64,000 nt of DNA from Sphaerolaimus hirsutus. Taxonomy: Eukaryota > Nematoda > Chromadorea > Monhysterida > Sphaerolaimidae. The stretch spans positions 17,449,147 through 17,513,146 of the forward strand of contig OZ038457.1 in assembly GCA_964036195.1 (NCBI GenBank), read 5' to 3'. Under the pieces are notes generated by a model that did no database searches, was not told the origin of the DNA, and worked only from the letters and a program-made list of their open reading frames with translations. Position 1 is the stretch's first letter; every line of letters begins with the position of its first letter. Positions 11,301 to 23,231 of the stretch are shown here, piece by piece. The translations under genes and the position numbers were made by a program.

Positions 11301-13973
11301 TAACTCACAGTTCAAATTGTCGAGCGGATTCTTCGACTCGAGCCCAGCCGCGGATGTTTGCGTTGCCCGATTTTTCTCCACTTCCGCGGCACTATACTTC
11401 CCATACTCGTCAGCTGCGGTGTGGCAACAATAGTGCATGGACAAATCAATGATTCGCACAATCCTAATCAGTGCTGCACTGACTACGGATGAAAAAACGA
11501 TCAAAGACGACCTGGTTTAAAAAAAACGTTTTTCCAAAAGAAGGTTTTTCAAAACCGTTTTTTCAAAGCTCCTAGACATGGTTATCATTCATTCACCATG
11601 CAGGTATATCAGACAGGTGGCAGTACTTTATGATAGTAGATGGTCGGGTTTAGGGATGGTAAGCGCTTCTTTTCCAGCGCATTTTTTTTTTAAAGTGCAA
11701 GGGTCCCAGTGCTTTTTTTTAAAAAAAAGCGGTGGCAAAATTTTTAGTACTCATGCATAGGGTGTCAAAAAAATTCTTTTACGGAAAACGGAAACGGAAA
11801 AAAATTTCAGCGGCCGGAAAACGGAACGGAAAACGGTAAAAAATTTGCACTTGGCGGAAAACGGAAACGGAAACGGAAAAAAAATTTAAGTGGCCGGAAA
11901 ACGGAAAAAGGGGCCGGAAAAACGGAAACGGAAAAATGGAATTTGCATGGAAATGGAAAAATTTGCTGAAATTTTGCTAAAAAAACGATAAAATTTGCTG
12001 AAATTTTGCTGGAAATTTTTTTTACATAATTGACAATCTGCATGACTGTTTACCAGTTTGGCTGGAACAGAAAGCAGAAAGTTGAGCCAGAAAATGATGA
12101 AATGAGGCAGAAAGCAGAAAATTGAGGCGGAAAACGGAAAAAAGCGGAAAAACTGGAAATTGAGCCGGAAAACGGAAAAAGGCGGAAAAACTGAAAATTT
12201 AACCGGAAAACGGAAAATGAGCCGGAAAAACGGAAACGGAAAAAAAGGTTGCCGGAAAACGGAACAGAAAACGGAAAAAAAATTTCAGCGGCCGGAAAAC
12301 GGAACGGAAAACGGAAAAAAATTGCCTGCGGAAAACGGAAACGGAAAACGGAAAACGGAAATTTGACACCCTACTCATGCACTAGGTATTTTGCAAAAAA
12401 TTTTACGCGCAAGCGCATAATTTCACATGCAAATTGCCATTGGTGGTTGTTTTCATTGGTTTTGTAGCATTTTAGTGGCATTGCTTTTATTCCTGCATGG
12501 TATCATGTAATAATAAGTTGAGGAGATATGTCAGTGTAGTTAATAATATCCAGCCAATGTGCTTCCACTTTTCTACAGTGTGAAACATCACTGTCATGTA
12601 CTAGCCATCTTTTATAGCCAAATTTAAGCACTATTCCATGCCTAACTTCACTTGCAGTCAAGAAACATTCAAAGACGGCAATATACATAATTAGTCGACA
12701 TAAAATTGATTTTTTTTGGCAGAAATCAGCACTTATAATGCAATCAGATGATTACATAGCCATTCTATGGTTATCTATCATCACAAGTACTGCCACTTGT
12801 CTGATATACCTGTTTATATTGACTCAGGAGCATATTTGGGAGCTTTTTCGGTAACGTCTTGACAATTTTTGAAAAAAAGCGAAAAAAGCACGTTTTTTTT
12901 AAAAAGCGCTTTTTTAAAACAGCGGGGACGTTAAAAAAAGCGCTTTTTTCCATCCCAAGTCGGGTTTTGGTTTTGTAACTTTGTTTTAATAAAATCTTTG
13001 AAAAAACCCGGCCATCGCTACCACTGACCATTGTCTGCGTAGGCCAGGCCAATTGCGTTGTTCAGCAGCCAATCGCAGACGAGCGGCCGCGTAGTTGCAT
13101 CATCGTAAGGGTAGTGCAGGTCGACCAAATACTGATAAAATAGACGAGAACGATTTAGCGCCGATGAAATTTTTCAGAATTTTTTTAAAAATTCCCTGGA
13201 GTAGAGGTATATGGCATACTGCCAGGAAAAATAAAAACGTCCAAAGCACCACGTCACCGCAGTTACAACATTCGCCCTACACACACGTAGTTTTCACCGT
13301 GACTTGTGTGAAAACTGAAATGGCGATATGGCGACATTCAGCTATTTACTCTTTTGTATGCTATGTGTTTTAGTTTTCAAATTTAAACTTTCATTTATTG
13401 AAAATTAAATTAAATCCAATCATTCCGCCGTGATGATTAATTAGCATTTGAAAAAATTTCAGTTTTCAGTTTCACAAAAGTTTTCACAGAAGTCACGGTA
13501 AAAACTAGTTATTATTTCGATTATATGTACAGAACTCCCTTACCGGAAAGCCATATCGTTCAAACCCCCACATAAAGACGGATGTAAATGCAAACCTTAG
13601 CGAACGCCTGCGGCCATGCATCGGCAGAAACTTCGCGCAGCGCCGCCCGCTCCTCAATTGGGTATAGGCGGATCTTTTGATCTTCCAGCCACACAACCAC
13701 AGAGCGGAAGTGTCCCTCTTCTGCAGAGTATCAGAATATTTAGAACAGAATGCTACCGTAAATCGACCAGTGTTTCACCACAAGTCAACTTGAACAATCA
13801 ACAATTGCCGTCGTTAAATATAACATCCGTTTCAACATGCACAAAAGAGCTTAAATCTAAAGACGAAAGGGAAAGCGATTTTATCCGCACCAAAATGACA
13901 ACCAACGCGCAATATCGAACACTTCCGCCTGCGGGAACCCGAGCGCCCGCAACTTTCGCTTGAAGGATGCCAT
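8310..13973 (-). CDS. RTRAF: RTRAF / CLE (hCLE, C14orf166) homologue
   Basis: Six exons with consistent phases: 13973-13907, 13720-13596, 13131-13029, 11413-11309, 10269-9977 and 8396-8310, giving 259 aa (human about 244). It starts MASFKRKLRALGF. Diagnostic segments are VWLEDQKIRLYPIEERAA, CDWLLNNAIGLAYADN, HPDHLVTLRAVCTLVKDRL, NALRALRLLHVHQMRELQ and the C-terminus TADPKTDDRLGKVGF. All align with the human protein in order and with equal spacing between KL and VWLEDQ. Known family roles are in the tRNA ligase complex with RTCB/DDX1, in RNA polymerase II modulation and in RNA transport. The first donor is GTTGGT after a single C, which gives FDIAQEGHF. Introns are swollen by transposons (G at 10602, F at 11651, M at 13270). 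The stop of upstream PLAA lies 421 bp before this ATG on the same strand. Confidence 0.93.
8541..8605. repeat. GAGTAC/GAGTAAA-rich repeat, left part
   Basis: Short interspersed GAGTAC and CGAGTAAATGAG motifs, matched by inverted counterparts at 9790-9955 and by a related block at 26820-26955. It may be the outer part of an element that encloses 8680-9684. Confidence 0.4.
8680..9684. mobile_element. Inverted-repeat element with iterated TTCATATGC motifs
   Basis: The left 270 bp carries many TTTCATATGCT/ATTCAAATGCT motifs. The right 160 bp carries the complements (AGCATATGAAACGGT, GGCATATGAATCG). The middle has no ORF. The symmetric placement suggests subterminal protein-binding repeats of a DNA transposon. 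The exact ends and TSD are not clear. Confidence 0.5.
9790..9955. repeat. GAGTAC/GAGTAAA-rich repeat, right part
   Basis: It contains GTACTCGAGTACTC and ACTCGGTACTCGAGTATGCG, partly palindromic and complementary to 8541-8605. It lies in the last RTRAF intron, ending about 20 bp from the exon boundary at 9977. Confidence 0.45.
10330..10560. mobile_element. Degenerate D-family remnant
   Basis: Repeated CCCGATCCC and CCCGAAAATTTT units like the subterminal array of the intact D element at 60648-61202, but without recognisable termini. Confidence 0.5.
10602..11291. mobile_element. G-family hAT-like MITE with exact 8-bp TSD
   Basis: Starts TAGGATTGGAAAAACTCG and ends CATCGGCCAACCCTA. The exact TSD ATCCCCAC lies at 10594-10601 and 11292-11299. 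Subterminal AAAAAACGTTTTTT tracts. The core includes GCGCGCTTGCGCGC. It sits 10 bp downstream of the donor of the RTRAF exon 11413-11309. Confidence 0.93.
11651..12958. mobile_element. F-family hAT-like MITE, host of a nested H element
   Basis: Starts TAGGGATGGTAAGCGC and ends GCGCTTTTTTCCATCCCAA. The exact TSD GTCGGGTT lies at 11643-11650 and 12959-12966. Subterminal AAAAAAGCGCTTTT tracts. An H element is inserted at 11758-12373. Confidence 0.9.
11758..12373. mobile_element. H-family hAT-like MITE nested in F
   Basis: Termini TAGGGTGTCAAA and TTTGACACCCTA. The exact TSD CTCATGCA lies at 11750-11757 and 12374-12381. The interior is an array of GGAAAACGGAAACGG-type units. Confidence 0.92.
13270..13507. 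mobile_element. M-family foldback MITE in an RTRAF intron
   Basis: Left ACACGTAGTTTTCACCGTGA and right TCACGGTAAAAACTAGTTAT, with inner TGAAAACTGAAA pairs. The same element type is more complete at 48183-48424. Confidence 0.7.
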
Positions 13974-14394
13974 GTTTGCGGCACCTGGGATAAATTTTTT
14001 TATGCTGGTATAATCGATAAATAACATTTAATTCAGAAACAAAGTATCGGTATGATAGTGGGCGGGCCAGCCGACATTCAGAGCGGACACACGCATGGCG
14101 AACATTTGTGACGCGCAACATAAATAATTATCAAGGTATTGAGAACAGAACATTTTATATGGTTCATGTTTAGTTGCACAATTTCAAAAACATAATGACC
14201 AGCATTACAGAGGCATCACCGTATCAAAAACTAGTATTCACCGTGTTCATGCAGGCAAAAAAATAGAATATCGTATAGATAACAATAAACCATTCAAGAA
14301 TAGCCCGAAACATCCTATCCATTTGGGCGTAATTCACAAGTTACAGATTCTACGAAGCTGAAACACTCGATATTGAGCAATCACAATTTCTGCA

Positions 14395-17300
14395 TCACAC
14401 AGCCTCGAACATTGTCTGCAAATCTCTGGCAACAATTTTACTATTATCTCCAGGGCAAGCATCCTTAATTCTAGCTATAACGCCGGGCAAGCCGAGCTTG
14501 ACGGCTTGTTTGACCGCCGCCTTGTCGCCCCAGAGCAGGGTCACGCACGCCTGCAGCAACAGCAGCAGCGACTGCGAATAAATGTCATTTGTTTTAAATT
14601 GGCGGGTGGGCGAAATAAGGAGGGTGCACTACTTGCGAAAGGGTGAAAAATGGCTATTTTTGACCGTTTTTCACTTGACACTTTTTCAAGCGATTTTCAG
14701 ATATGAGTGAAGTGAAAAAAGTTCACTAATGTCATTGCGCAACTTTTTTTCACTTCACTCATATCTGAAAATCACTTGAAAACGTGTCAAGTGAAAAAAA
14801 CGGGCAAATGTGCGTAACGGGCAAATGTGCGTAACGGGCAGATGTGCGTATTAAGCATGCCCCGAAATCAGGACAAAAATAACCACTGAAAAGCAGGCGT
14901 CTCCAGGACTTTGGACCATTCGGGGTTCTAGAAATAAATAGCAAATCGTCCATCCCGAGGGGATTGATTGATATTTGTTAAAAATAAGTGGAATTCGGTG
15001 GGGGGTTACTCAGGGGTGCAACACATTGGCTTTTCTAGTAATAGAATGCATAAAAATGGAATAGGTAAAAACAGCCAAAATCTGATTAAAAATCGTTAAA
15101 AATAGGGATTGCACTAAATAAAGCCCATAACACATATTTGCATGTAAAAAATGGGCAAGAATGTGTAAACATTGGCGATTGTGGAAAAGATCACTCAATA
15201 TTTACAAGGGTGTTCAGGGGACAGTAGGGAAAAATTTGTCTCTGAATAGATAGATAAATAGTTGGCAACTTTAGGGAAAGGTAACCCCTAATCAATACTC
15301 ATGCCGAAAAGGGAACCAACCTGCTCGGTCACTTCACTATACGAGTCAATTTTAGTGAGCCCTGTACACAATGTCCGAATGCAATCTTCCCTGGGACCCA
15401 ACTCCTGCACCTTGTCCAGTTCAACCCTCTGCATGAGCACCAGCGCGAAATTCGCCAGACAAGAAGCCACGGCCTTCTGCGACGACAGACAATTAAATTA
15501 TAAAAAATGTCGTAATTTGTGTCATAGTTACAATTATTACACAGTATGATGCGCAGATTTTTCATGGACAGACAACAAATGATTTTGTGCACTGAACGTG
15601 CCCCGCGTGTGCCAAAAATTACTGTCACGAACATCTATCAAACTGTCGAAAACGCAACCAAGAATCGAACCTGCGCCAAGGGCTTGGGCAAGGCGAGGCC
15701 GGGCAAGAGCAGCGTGACGGTGTCGGCCATGCACTCGACCACCAGCGCCTGGCCCAGCCGGTGAGCGCACGCGTTCGCGATGGCGCGGCAAGCCATCACG
15801 CGCACGCCCAGCGGCGGGTCGCTCAGCAGCAGGTTTTGCAGCAGTTGCATCTGCGGTTGAAGTGTGATTTAGATCACCGTATTTGCCTGAATCAGCCCGC
15901 GTTAGACGAGTGGAGAAAAATATAACCCAGCTTTGAATAATTCCCCTGGTAGACGAGCGAGGAAAAAATTATTGCCCGCTTGAATAATTACCACCTTTAG
16001 GCATAACACCCAACTTGTTGTGTCCAATTCGAACAAAAATAGTACGTTATTTCGTTAATAAAGCATATTTCGTGAAATGAGCTGATAGAAACGTGATAGA
16101 TGTAGCAAATAAAAAAAGTTTTTTAAAAGTTTTTTGGCACTAAAGTAAACTCACAGTCTCCGTTCCCCGATCCGTGTGCGCATTCATGAAATACTTGACG
16201 ACATCTTGATACAGCAGCGCTATTCGAAACACGTCCAACACAGGAACCATGTGGTCTGTCACATTGAAATAATCGTAACGCAAGGAAAAAGGCTGATGGC
16301 AAAACAAATACATCCAAAGCATAAAATAACCTTACCCATGTGCCATGCGAGGGCTTTTTCCAGCGCTGCGATGTGGATGTCCAGCGAGCCTGTTGTGTCC
16401 GCACCGATGAACGAAGTGAGCGCTTGCAACTCATCGTCGGTCAATTTTACTGATGGGTCGGCCTGTGGAAAATGGACAAATATAGGCAAAATAGCAACAA
16501 CAAAAAAAACGAGGCATTTTAGAATGAAAACGGCGCAGAATATCGGAACCGCGATGTTTCACATATTTACTAGGTATAAATATTGTCATAATTTCCGGCC
16601 CGACAATGATTGCAGCTACGCAGGCCAAACAACTTCGAGAAACATTTCCAGTACCAATTATGCATTTTGCCAAGCGCAATAACAAGTGACAAATTTCAGG
16701 GGCAAAAACTTCTCTCTGAATGGCAGTCTAAGTTCCAATGGGCATAAAACGAATGTTGTGAGAATTTGACACCATAAATACATGTTCACTTTTCACAACA
16801 TTGAAACTTTGTCTGAATTATGTTCACATTTTTCAACCCCAGCTGGGAAAAACTGGCGTATATCGAAAGTGATCACCTGCGCCGCATTGAGCTCAGTCAA
16901 TTTGGCGCCAACTTTCTCCGCCGCGGCAGCGTGCTCCCTGCCAAAGCGGATCATGTCTCTCAGCGGCACCAGTTCGCCTCTGGGCCGCAGTTTATCCTTG
17001 GGTCTGTTCACGTTGGCCATCAGATTGTCATCAGCCGCGCTGCCGGGCACGTAACGCCCCGCCGAGGTGAATGGGTCGCCGGAGGCGGAGCCTATGGTCA
17101 GGAAAATGTTGACGGAGCGACGTGATAGAGTGAAATTATTGATAAATTAAAAATATACGGCAAATCCTCGAATAAGTCCCCCCTTGAATAACTCACTCAT
17201 GTGCGCCAGGAGAGGAACAACAAATACCCCCCTCCCGCTTGAATAACACCCGTTCTTGAATACCCCCCCCCCCCCCTACTGGAAACGTTGCGGCAAAAAC

Positions 17301-20300
17301 AAAAAAAAACGATTCGATGAAGACAGACAGGCAAAATTACGCCTGGGTTGATTAATCGATTGATGTGCAGTGTGTGAAACGAAAAAATACAAAAAAAATG
17401 TGAGCCTACGGCGGCGCCGACAGCAGATACATAATGTGGATGATAACGTAATGAAGTTGACGGAATGAATTCATAGTTCATACCACAAATATAGTCAATG
17501 TTTTCCTGTAACTTCAGAGGAAAAAATAACTCCCCCTCCTCAAAAACTCCTCCGGGGACTTATTCGAGGATTTACGGTATTTAAAGACCATTTGTGACAG
17601 CGGCACTGCCGGGCACGTAGCGCCCGCCGCCGGTGAACGGGTCAGCACAGTCGGCAAGCGGACCGGCGCCCGACCCGCTCGCGCCAGGTACGTAACGATC
17701 ACCGCCTTTGAAAGTTATTATTGGAAAGTTATGGATGATATTGTTTATATACTTATGTACAAAGTATGCGCCCAAAATTACATATGTCTTAGTCGAGAAT
17801 AGGGATGGCAAGCGCTTTTTTTCAAGCGCTTTTTTTTTAAAAAACGCCGCTTTTTTTTAAAAAAAAGCGCAAGGGTCCCAGCGCTTTTTTTTAAAAAAAA
17901 GCGCTGGCAAAAATTTTAGTACTCATTCACTAGTTATTTTGCAAAAAATTTTGCGCGCAAGCGCATAATTTCACATGCAAATTGCTAGGGTTGGGACGAT
18001 ATATCGTATCGAATATCGAATATCGGATATCGACCATTTTTTCATATCGAATATCGAATATCGATATCGAAAATTTTGAAAAAATATCGAATATCGATAT
18101 CGAATATCGACCATTTTTTCGATATTTTTCGATATTCTGATATTCTTTTTGAGGTATTTGTGATCCCATAAAAAATGGCTGAAGCCAACAAAAAGTGAAT
18201 GCTGCCACCAAACACGTATGCTTATGAATGCACAAAGTAATATATCATATATAAATGCCATGTTATTTTCACATTGAGCTATCAAAAGTAGGATATCAAG
18301 GGTAATGTATACACATCCTTACAAAATATATGATATTAACACAGCAAACTCCATCACAAGGAAACCATTTCACCAAACCTTTGCATGGCAGCATGGCTCA
18401 AAAATTTATTTTAAAATACCAACATTTTTAAAATGTAAAAAGCCAGCCACCCCTAGTCACAAGTATGACCTGAAGTGTTTGCTTAATAATTTTTCATCTT
18501 GTTCAGATAATTTGATTCATCCTGTTTTCATTTCATTACCTCATTTCAACTGTTGTGAGCCTCATTTGAAAAGATTATCAACCATGTTTGTGTCCAAATG
18601 GAAATACAATATGCCCCGCTTAGGGTTGGAAAAAAAACGTTTTTTTTTAACTCGATGTTTTTTTTAAAAAAAAAAACGTTTTTTTTTAAAAAAAAACGTT
18701 TTTTTTTAAAAGCTCCCAGATATGACCTAGTGTCAACATATATAGGTATATCAGACACTGGCAATACTCTGTGATGTTAAATATGACCATATAATGGCTG
18801 TGGAGCCATGGGATAGCATTATAAGTGGTGATTTGTGTCAAAAATATCCATTTTTTGTCGACATATCGTTCGTATATCGCCTTATAGTCGAATGTTTGTG
18901 ACTTCAGGTAAAGTTTGGCACGGAATGGTGATCAAACAAGGTTATAAAAGGAGGTTGTTACTTTGGGAGTGAAGTTACACACTGTGGAGGTACACGGAAG
19001 CACATTACCTCAATATTATATATTACAGCAACATATGTCGGCTTATTCACCCATGGTAGCACATAGAAATGGATGTTTTGATACTAAAAATGCAACAAAA
19101 CCAATGAAAACAACCACCAATGTCAATTTGTGTGTGAAATTGCGCGCTTGCGCGCAAAAATTTTGCAAAATACCTAGTGCTTAGTACTAAAAATTTCGGC
19201 CGATGTTTTTTTTTAAAAAAAAACATTTCGGACGTCATGTTTTTTTTTAAAAAAAAACGTTTTTTTTTAAAAAAAAACGTTTAAAAAAAAACATCGGCCA
19301 ACCCTAGCCCCGCTGTACTAAAATATCGAAATATCAAAAATATCGAAATATCGATATCGAATATCGAGCATATTTTCATATCGAATATCGATATCGAATA
19401 TCGAGGGTCCATATCGTATCGATATCGAATATCGACTTTCAGAAAAAAAATATCGAATATCTAATATCGATATCGAAAAGTCATATCGTCCCAACCCTAC
19501 AAATTGCCATTGGTGGTTGTTTTCATTGGTTTTGTAACATTTTAGTGGCATTGCTTGTATTCCTGCATGGTATCATGTAATAATAAGTTGAGGAGATATG
19601 TCATTGTAGTAATTAATATCCAGCCAATGTGCTTCCACTCTTCTACAGTGTGAAACATCACTGTCAGGTATTAGCCATCTTTTATAGCCAAATTTAAGCA
19701 CTATTCCATGCCTAACTTCACTAGCAGTCAAGAAACATTCAAAAATGGCGATATACATAATCAGTCGACATAAAATTGGATTTTTTTTGGCAGAAATCAG
19801 CGCATATAATGCCATCAGATGATTACATAGCCATTCTATGGTTATATATCATCACAAGTACTGCCACTTGTCTGATATACCTGTATATATTGACTCAGGA
19901 CCATATTTGGTAGCTTTTAAGGTAACGTCTTGACAATTTTAGAAAAAAAAGCGAAAAAAGCGCGTTTTTTTAAAAAAAAGCGCTTTTTTAAAATAAAAAA
20001 AGCGGGGCCGTTAAAAAAAAGCGCTTTTTTCCATCCCTAGTCGAGAACGCGCAACTTATGTATGAAATTTCGCAAAAAGGTAAAGGTGGAGTATTGACAA
20101 CGTGCCTGAAACAGCCTGAGACAATTTTCATGCCTGAAACAATTTTGTCTTTTTTAAACAACTTTTTTTTATTAATGATGACGTCACGTTGTAGTGTAAA
20201 CGCATAGGGTGCGGTCCGCCAGGCATATTAAGGAATTCTGTTAATCGATATAGTCGCTAACCAGTAAATGGATCGGCCGCAGTGGCACCGGCCGTTGTTA

Positions 20301-23231
20301 CCATCTGGTCGCGGATGAAGTTGGCCACCTTCTCCAAAAATTGGATAGGCAGGCCGTTTTTCTGCATGATTAATGACCGATTTCTAAATAGTATGTCATT
20401 TCATTGCTAAGAAAGAAGCACACGAACGTCCAAAAACCGCTGCGCCGCCATCCAAGGATCCTCGTCTACGTTATAAGGCAACTTTAGACTTCGGCCGTCG
20501 TCGACGCCAATATCGAACACGTAATCCCATTGCTACAAAAATGAAACAGCTCGCACTGTTTTTGCGTCGATGAAATCTTTCAGCAAAAAGTGCCCACACA
20601 CGCTAGTTCATATCACAAATTAGTGTCAACTAAATAACACAAAATAGTTTTTTAAAGCATCACACTTAACAGAGACAATGAAAATAAAGTGTCATGATGT
20701 AATATTAAACATGCTCTATGAGATAGGAAAGTTGAAATCGCATAATTCACTAAAATTTAGTTGACGAATTCAGTTGACATCCGGCGTGTGTGGCGCGCGC
20801 CAAAAAAAAAATTCGGACACACCTGTCCATCGTGCGTAACTTTGCTGGCAGCTGGCTGAACTCGTGTCGACTGCCGGGCAGCCGGCACGTTGGCCACAAT
20901 GAAATCTGCAACCTGGAAACGGGTCGATTTTAAGCGGATTTTTTTCACGGCTACGGCTTTCAACACACACCTGATTTGTGAAGTGAGTAGGCAACTTGTG
21001 CTGTTGTATAAATCGCTGGGCAGAGGCCCACGGATCCTCGCCGATTTTGTAACTTAGATCCAGGGGCGGCTTGCCATCCTCCACATCCACTTTGATTACT
21101 ATGGTTTTGTTATCCTGAGAAGGCATTAAAATTTATATGAATTGGAAAAGGTTCAAACGGTCGCGGTCACAACATCCTTGATTCGCTAAATACTAGGGCT
21201 AATACTAGCCAGATCCCTGCAAATGAAAATTATAATACCAAGCCACAATGTCAACCCCAATTGCAAAACCCATATGAAATAGCACCATTACCTGTGGCTG
21301 ATCTGCTACTGCAGTCACAAATGCCGCCATGGAAGTCTCATAATCCGACTGCAATTCCGCTGGCGCCAACCTTCCGGCATCCAATGTGAACAGCCAGATG
21401 TTGCCATCACTTAAAATTTATTTTCAATTTACAACGACCAACTGTAATCATTGGCCCCACACACACATAGTTGACATCGACACCAAATGTCAACTGGTTC
21501 CGATCCCAATTCAAAGCTTGCATTTGAACGTCGTTCGTTGGCTCATCAGCAAGCTTTCAATTGGGATCGGAACCAGTTGACATTTGGTGTCGATGTCAAC
21601 TAGCGTGTGGGCCCAATAAAGCAATCAAACGTCAAACCTGCACGCGGCGGCCACATCATTATTATCCAAAACGACCGCATCCCAAACGCTGTGAGCGGGC
21701 GCGCGCAGCTGCTGCAGCGGCGTCACATCGTACGGATGGCATGCAGAGGCGGCAGGTGCGTCTGGATTTACCGCGCGAGTTGTGACCGCCCAAAGTTCCA
21801 CTAGACCGCCCTCGCTCGCTGATAAAGCCATGCGCACGCCACTGTCGTCGGATGATGTGCAGGCCAGCGTCAAACTGCGACACAATTCAACGAGTTTGTG
21901 TTGAAAATATAAGCGGCGTGCAAATGGTTGTGCAGACGGAAAACTGACGAATAAATGAAACTGTCCCCCGTGGATTGAAGTGTATCCAGACACTCGCCAG
22001 TGTTCACATTCCACTGACGAATTTTAGTATCGTTGCCGGCGCCGAGAATAATGTCGCTGCTGAGACAGACCAAAGAACGTATAACGTTCCCTTCGCCAGC
22101 TGCATTGAAACGTGAAAACGTTAAAACGTTTTTGGCGCCAGAATGGAAATGGGCAACATCCACAGACTCGGAATAGTGCGAGCGCATTCAGCACCGATCC
22201 ATATTTTGATGGATGTGTCGGCAGAGCCAGTGGCGTATCTGTCATCGAGTCCTAGTGAGATGGCCGACCACACTGAACCTTCGTGGCCCTGGATTGAGGT
22301 GAAGGTTACTCGGATACGAAAACTTCAAACTAATAAATCTAGACAGTAAAAACAACTACCTCCAATTTCAACAGTGGCTTCACGTCGGGTTCCAGGCTTT
22401 TCAGCGGCCATATCGACGCAGTGTTATCCCACGAACCGGATATAAGCAGCGGAGTTCCGTCGCTCCGCTCGCAGACAGATAAAGTGCAAACTGCAAATGT
22501 AAATGTAAGTGCGGTTCTGAAATATATGCCAAAAAAATTCAACCAATTCACCCACCATTGGTTTTGTGCGCCTTAATTTTGTGCTCGACTTTCAGTTCTG
22601 GGGCGGTTAACACAAAAATTGAACCGGAATTTGTGCCGGCGATCACCATTTCCGGTTTTCCGGGTGGGTAGAAAACTACCGAATTTACGAATGCGTCCAA
22701 TTTGGCATCATTCGATTCCGCAGGGCAGATACTGCGCAGTTTTGTGGCATTAATGAGCGAAAATAATTAGCTGATTTAATGGACATTAATGCTGTTTCTT
22801 CAAACATCATGCCAAGAACATTTCGGGTGACCTGAACAATCATTACGGTTCATCACTGTTTGCCTTATAAAGTACATTTTTACGGTAAATGGCCATTTCA
22901 TAAGATGCCACACGCTAGAGTTCGCAAAACGAACAACTTAGGTATACTGTATACTGGAACCTAATGTACTGCCGGAAAACAAGAATACGCCGTACTAATT
23001 ATTAAACACCCCAACAAAAGTAGCACTTCTGAGGACTGCCCGGCGGGCGCCAGTTGCAAACTCAACTCACACTTCATCGGCGGACCAGAGGCGTACGTGC
23101 TGATCGCGCGAGCCGGACACCAACACGTCCATGTCCAGCGCGGCGGCGAGGCACTTGACGTCGTTGCCGTGGCCGACCAGTCTGCGCGACAGCTTGTACT
23201 CGCCGTTGACGCTGCTCTCGGTGACTTCCAT
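14395..23231 (-). CDS. PLAA: PLAA / Doa1 (Ufd3) ubiquitin-binding p97 cofactor
   Basis: Eighteen exons, all phases consistent, 862 aa (human 795): 23231-23071, 22731-22556, 22490-22360, 22288-22168, 22099-21949, 21874-21638, 21409-21292, 21114-20971, 20912-20823, 20532-20428, 20361-20262, 17705-17607, 17091-16877, 16462-16336, 16255-16155, 15850-15671, 15476-15321 and 14571-14395. Residues 1-365 form a WD40 propeller ([44 protein letters not shown]). PFU-like segments follow at about 366-443 and 444-505, then three [16 protein letters not shown] repeats, then a helical PUL domain from about 617 to the end. Known role: binds ubiquitin and Cdc48/p97 in protein degradation and membrane-protein sorting. 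Two PFU copies are unusual. The intron at 17706-20261 holds a triple transposon nest. It shares a promoter region with PSMB6. Confidence 0.95.
14664..14803. mobile_element. Near-perfect palindromic MITE in the last PLAA intron
   Basis: The left arm CCGTTTTTCACTTGACAC runs through TTTTCAGATATGAGTGAAGT. The right arm is its complement, ending GTGTCAAGTGAAAAAAACGG. It would form one hairpin of about 65 bp per arm. Confidence 0.75.
17158..17577. mobile_element. K-family MITE, TA target site
   Basis: Left CGGCAAATCCTCGAATAAG and right CTTATTCGAGGATTTACGG, with TA at 17156-17157 and 17578-17579. It lies between PLAA exons. Confidence 0.8.
17986..19499. mobile_element. E-family MITE nested in F
   Basis: Starts TAGGGTTGGGACGATATATC and ends TATCGTCCCAACCCTA. 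The exact TSD CAAATTGC lies at 17978-17985 and 19500-19507. Subterminal ATCGATAT arrays. It is itself split by the G element at 18621-19306. Confidence 0.93.
18621..19306. mobile_element. G-family MITE nested in E
   Basis: Starts TAGGGTTGGAAAAAAAACG and ends CATCGGCCAACCCTA. The exact TSD GCCCCGCT lies at 18613-18620 and 19307-19314. The core has GCGCGCTTGCGCGC and is nearly the same, in opposite orientation, as the G element at 35303-35943. Confidence 0.94.
20591..20793. mobile_element. N-family foldback MITE in a PLAA intron
   Basis: Left TGCCCACACACGCTAGTT and right AGTTGACATCCGGCGTGTGT. Removing it leaves about 87 bp of intron, near the baseline size here. Confidence 0.65.
21451..21615. 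mobile_element. N-family foldback MITE in a PLAA intron
   Basis: The arms are almost perfectly complementary: ACACATAGTTGACATCGACA, then CCAAATGTCAACTGGTTCC, against the inverse ending GTGTGGGCCCAA. The 228-bp intron would be about 63 bp without it. Confidence 0.8.

Larger units (their letters stand above)
17800..20039. mobile_element. F-family hAT-like MITE, outer shell of a triple nest
   Basis: Starts TAGGGATGGCAAGCGC and ends GCGCTTTTTTCCATCCCTA. The exact TSD GTCGAGAA lies at 17792-17799 and 20040-20047. It makes up most of the PLAA intron at 17706-20261. Confidence 0.93.
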
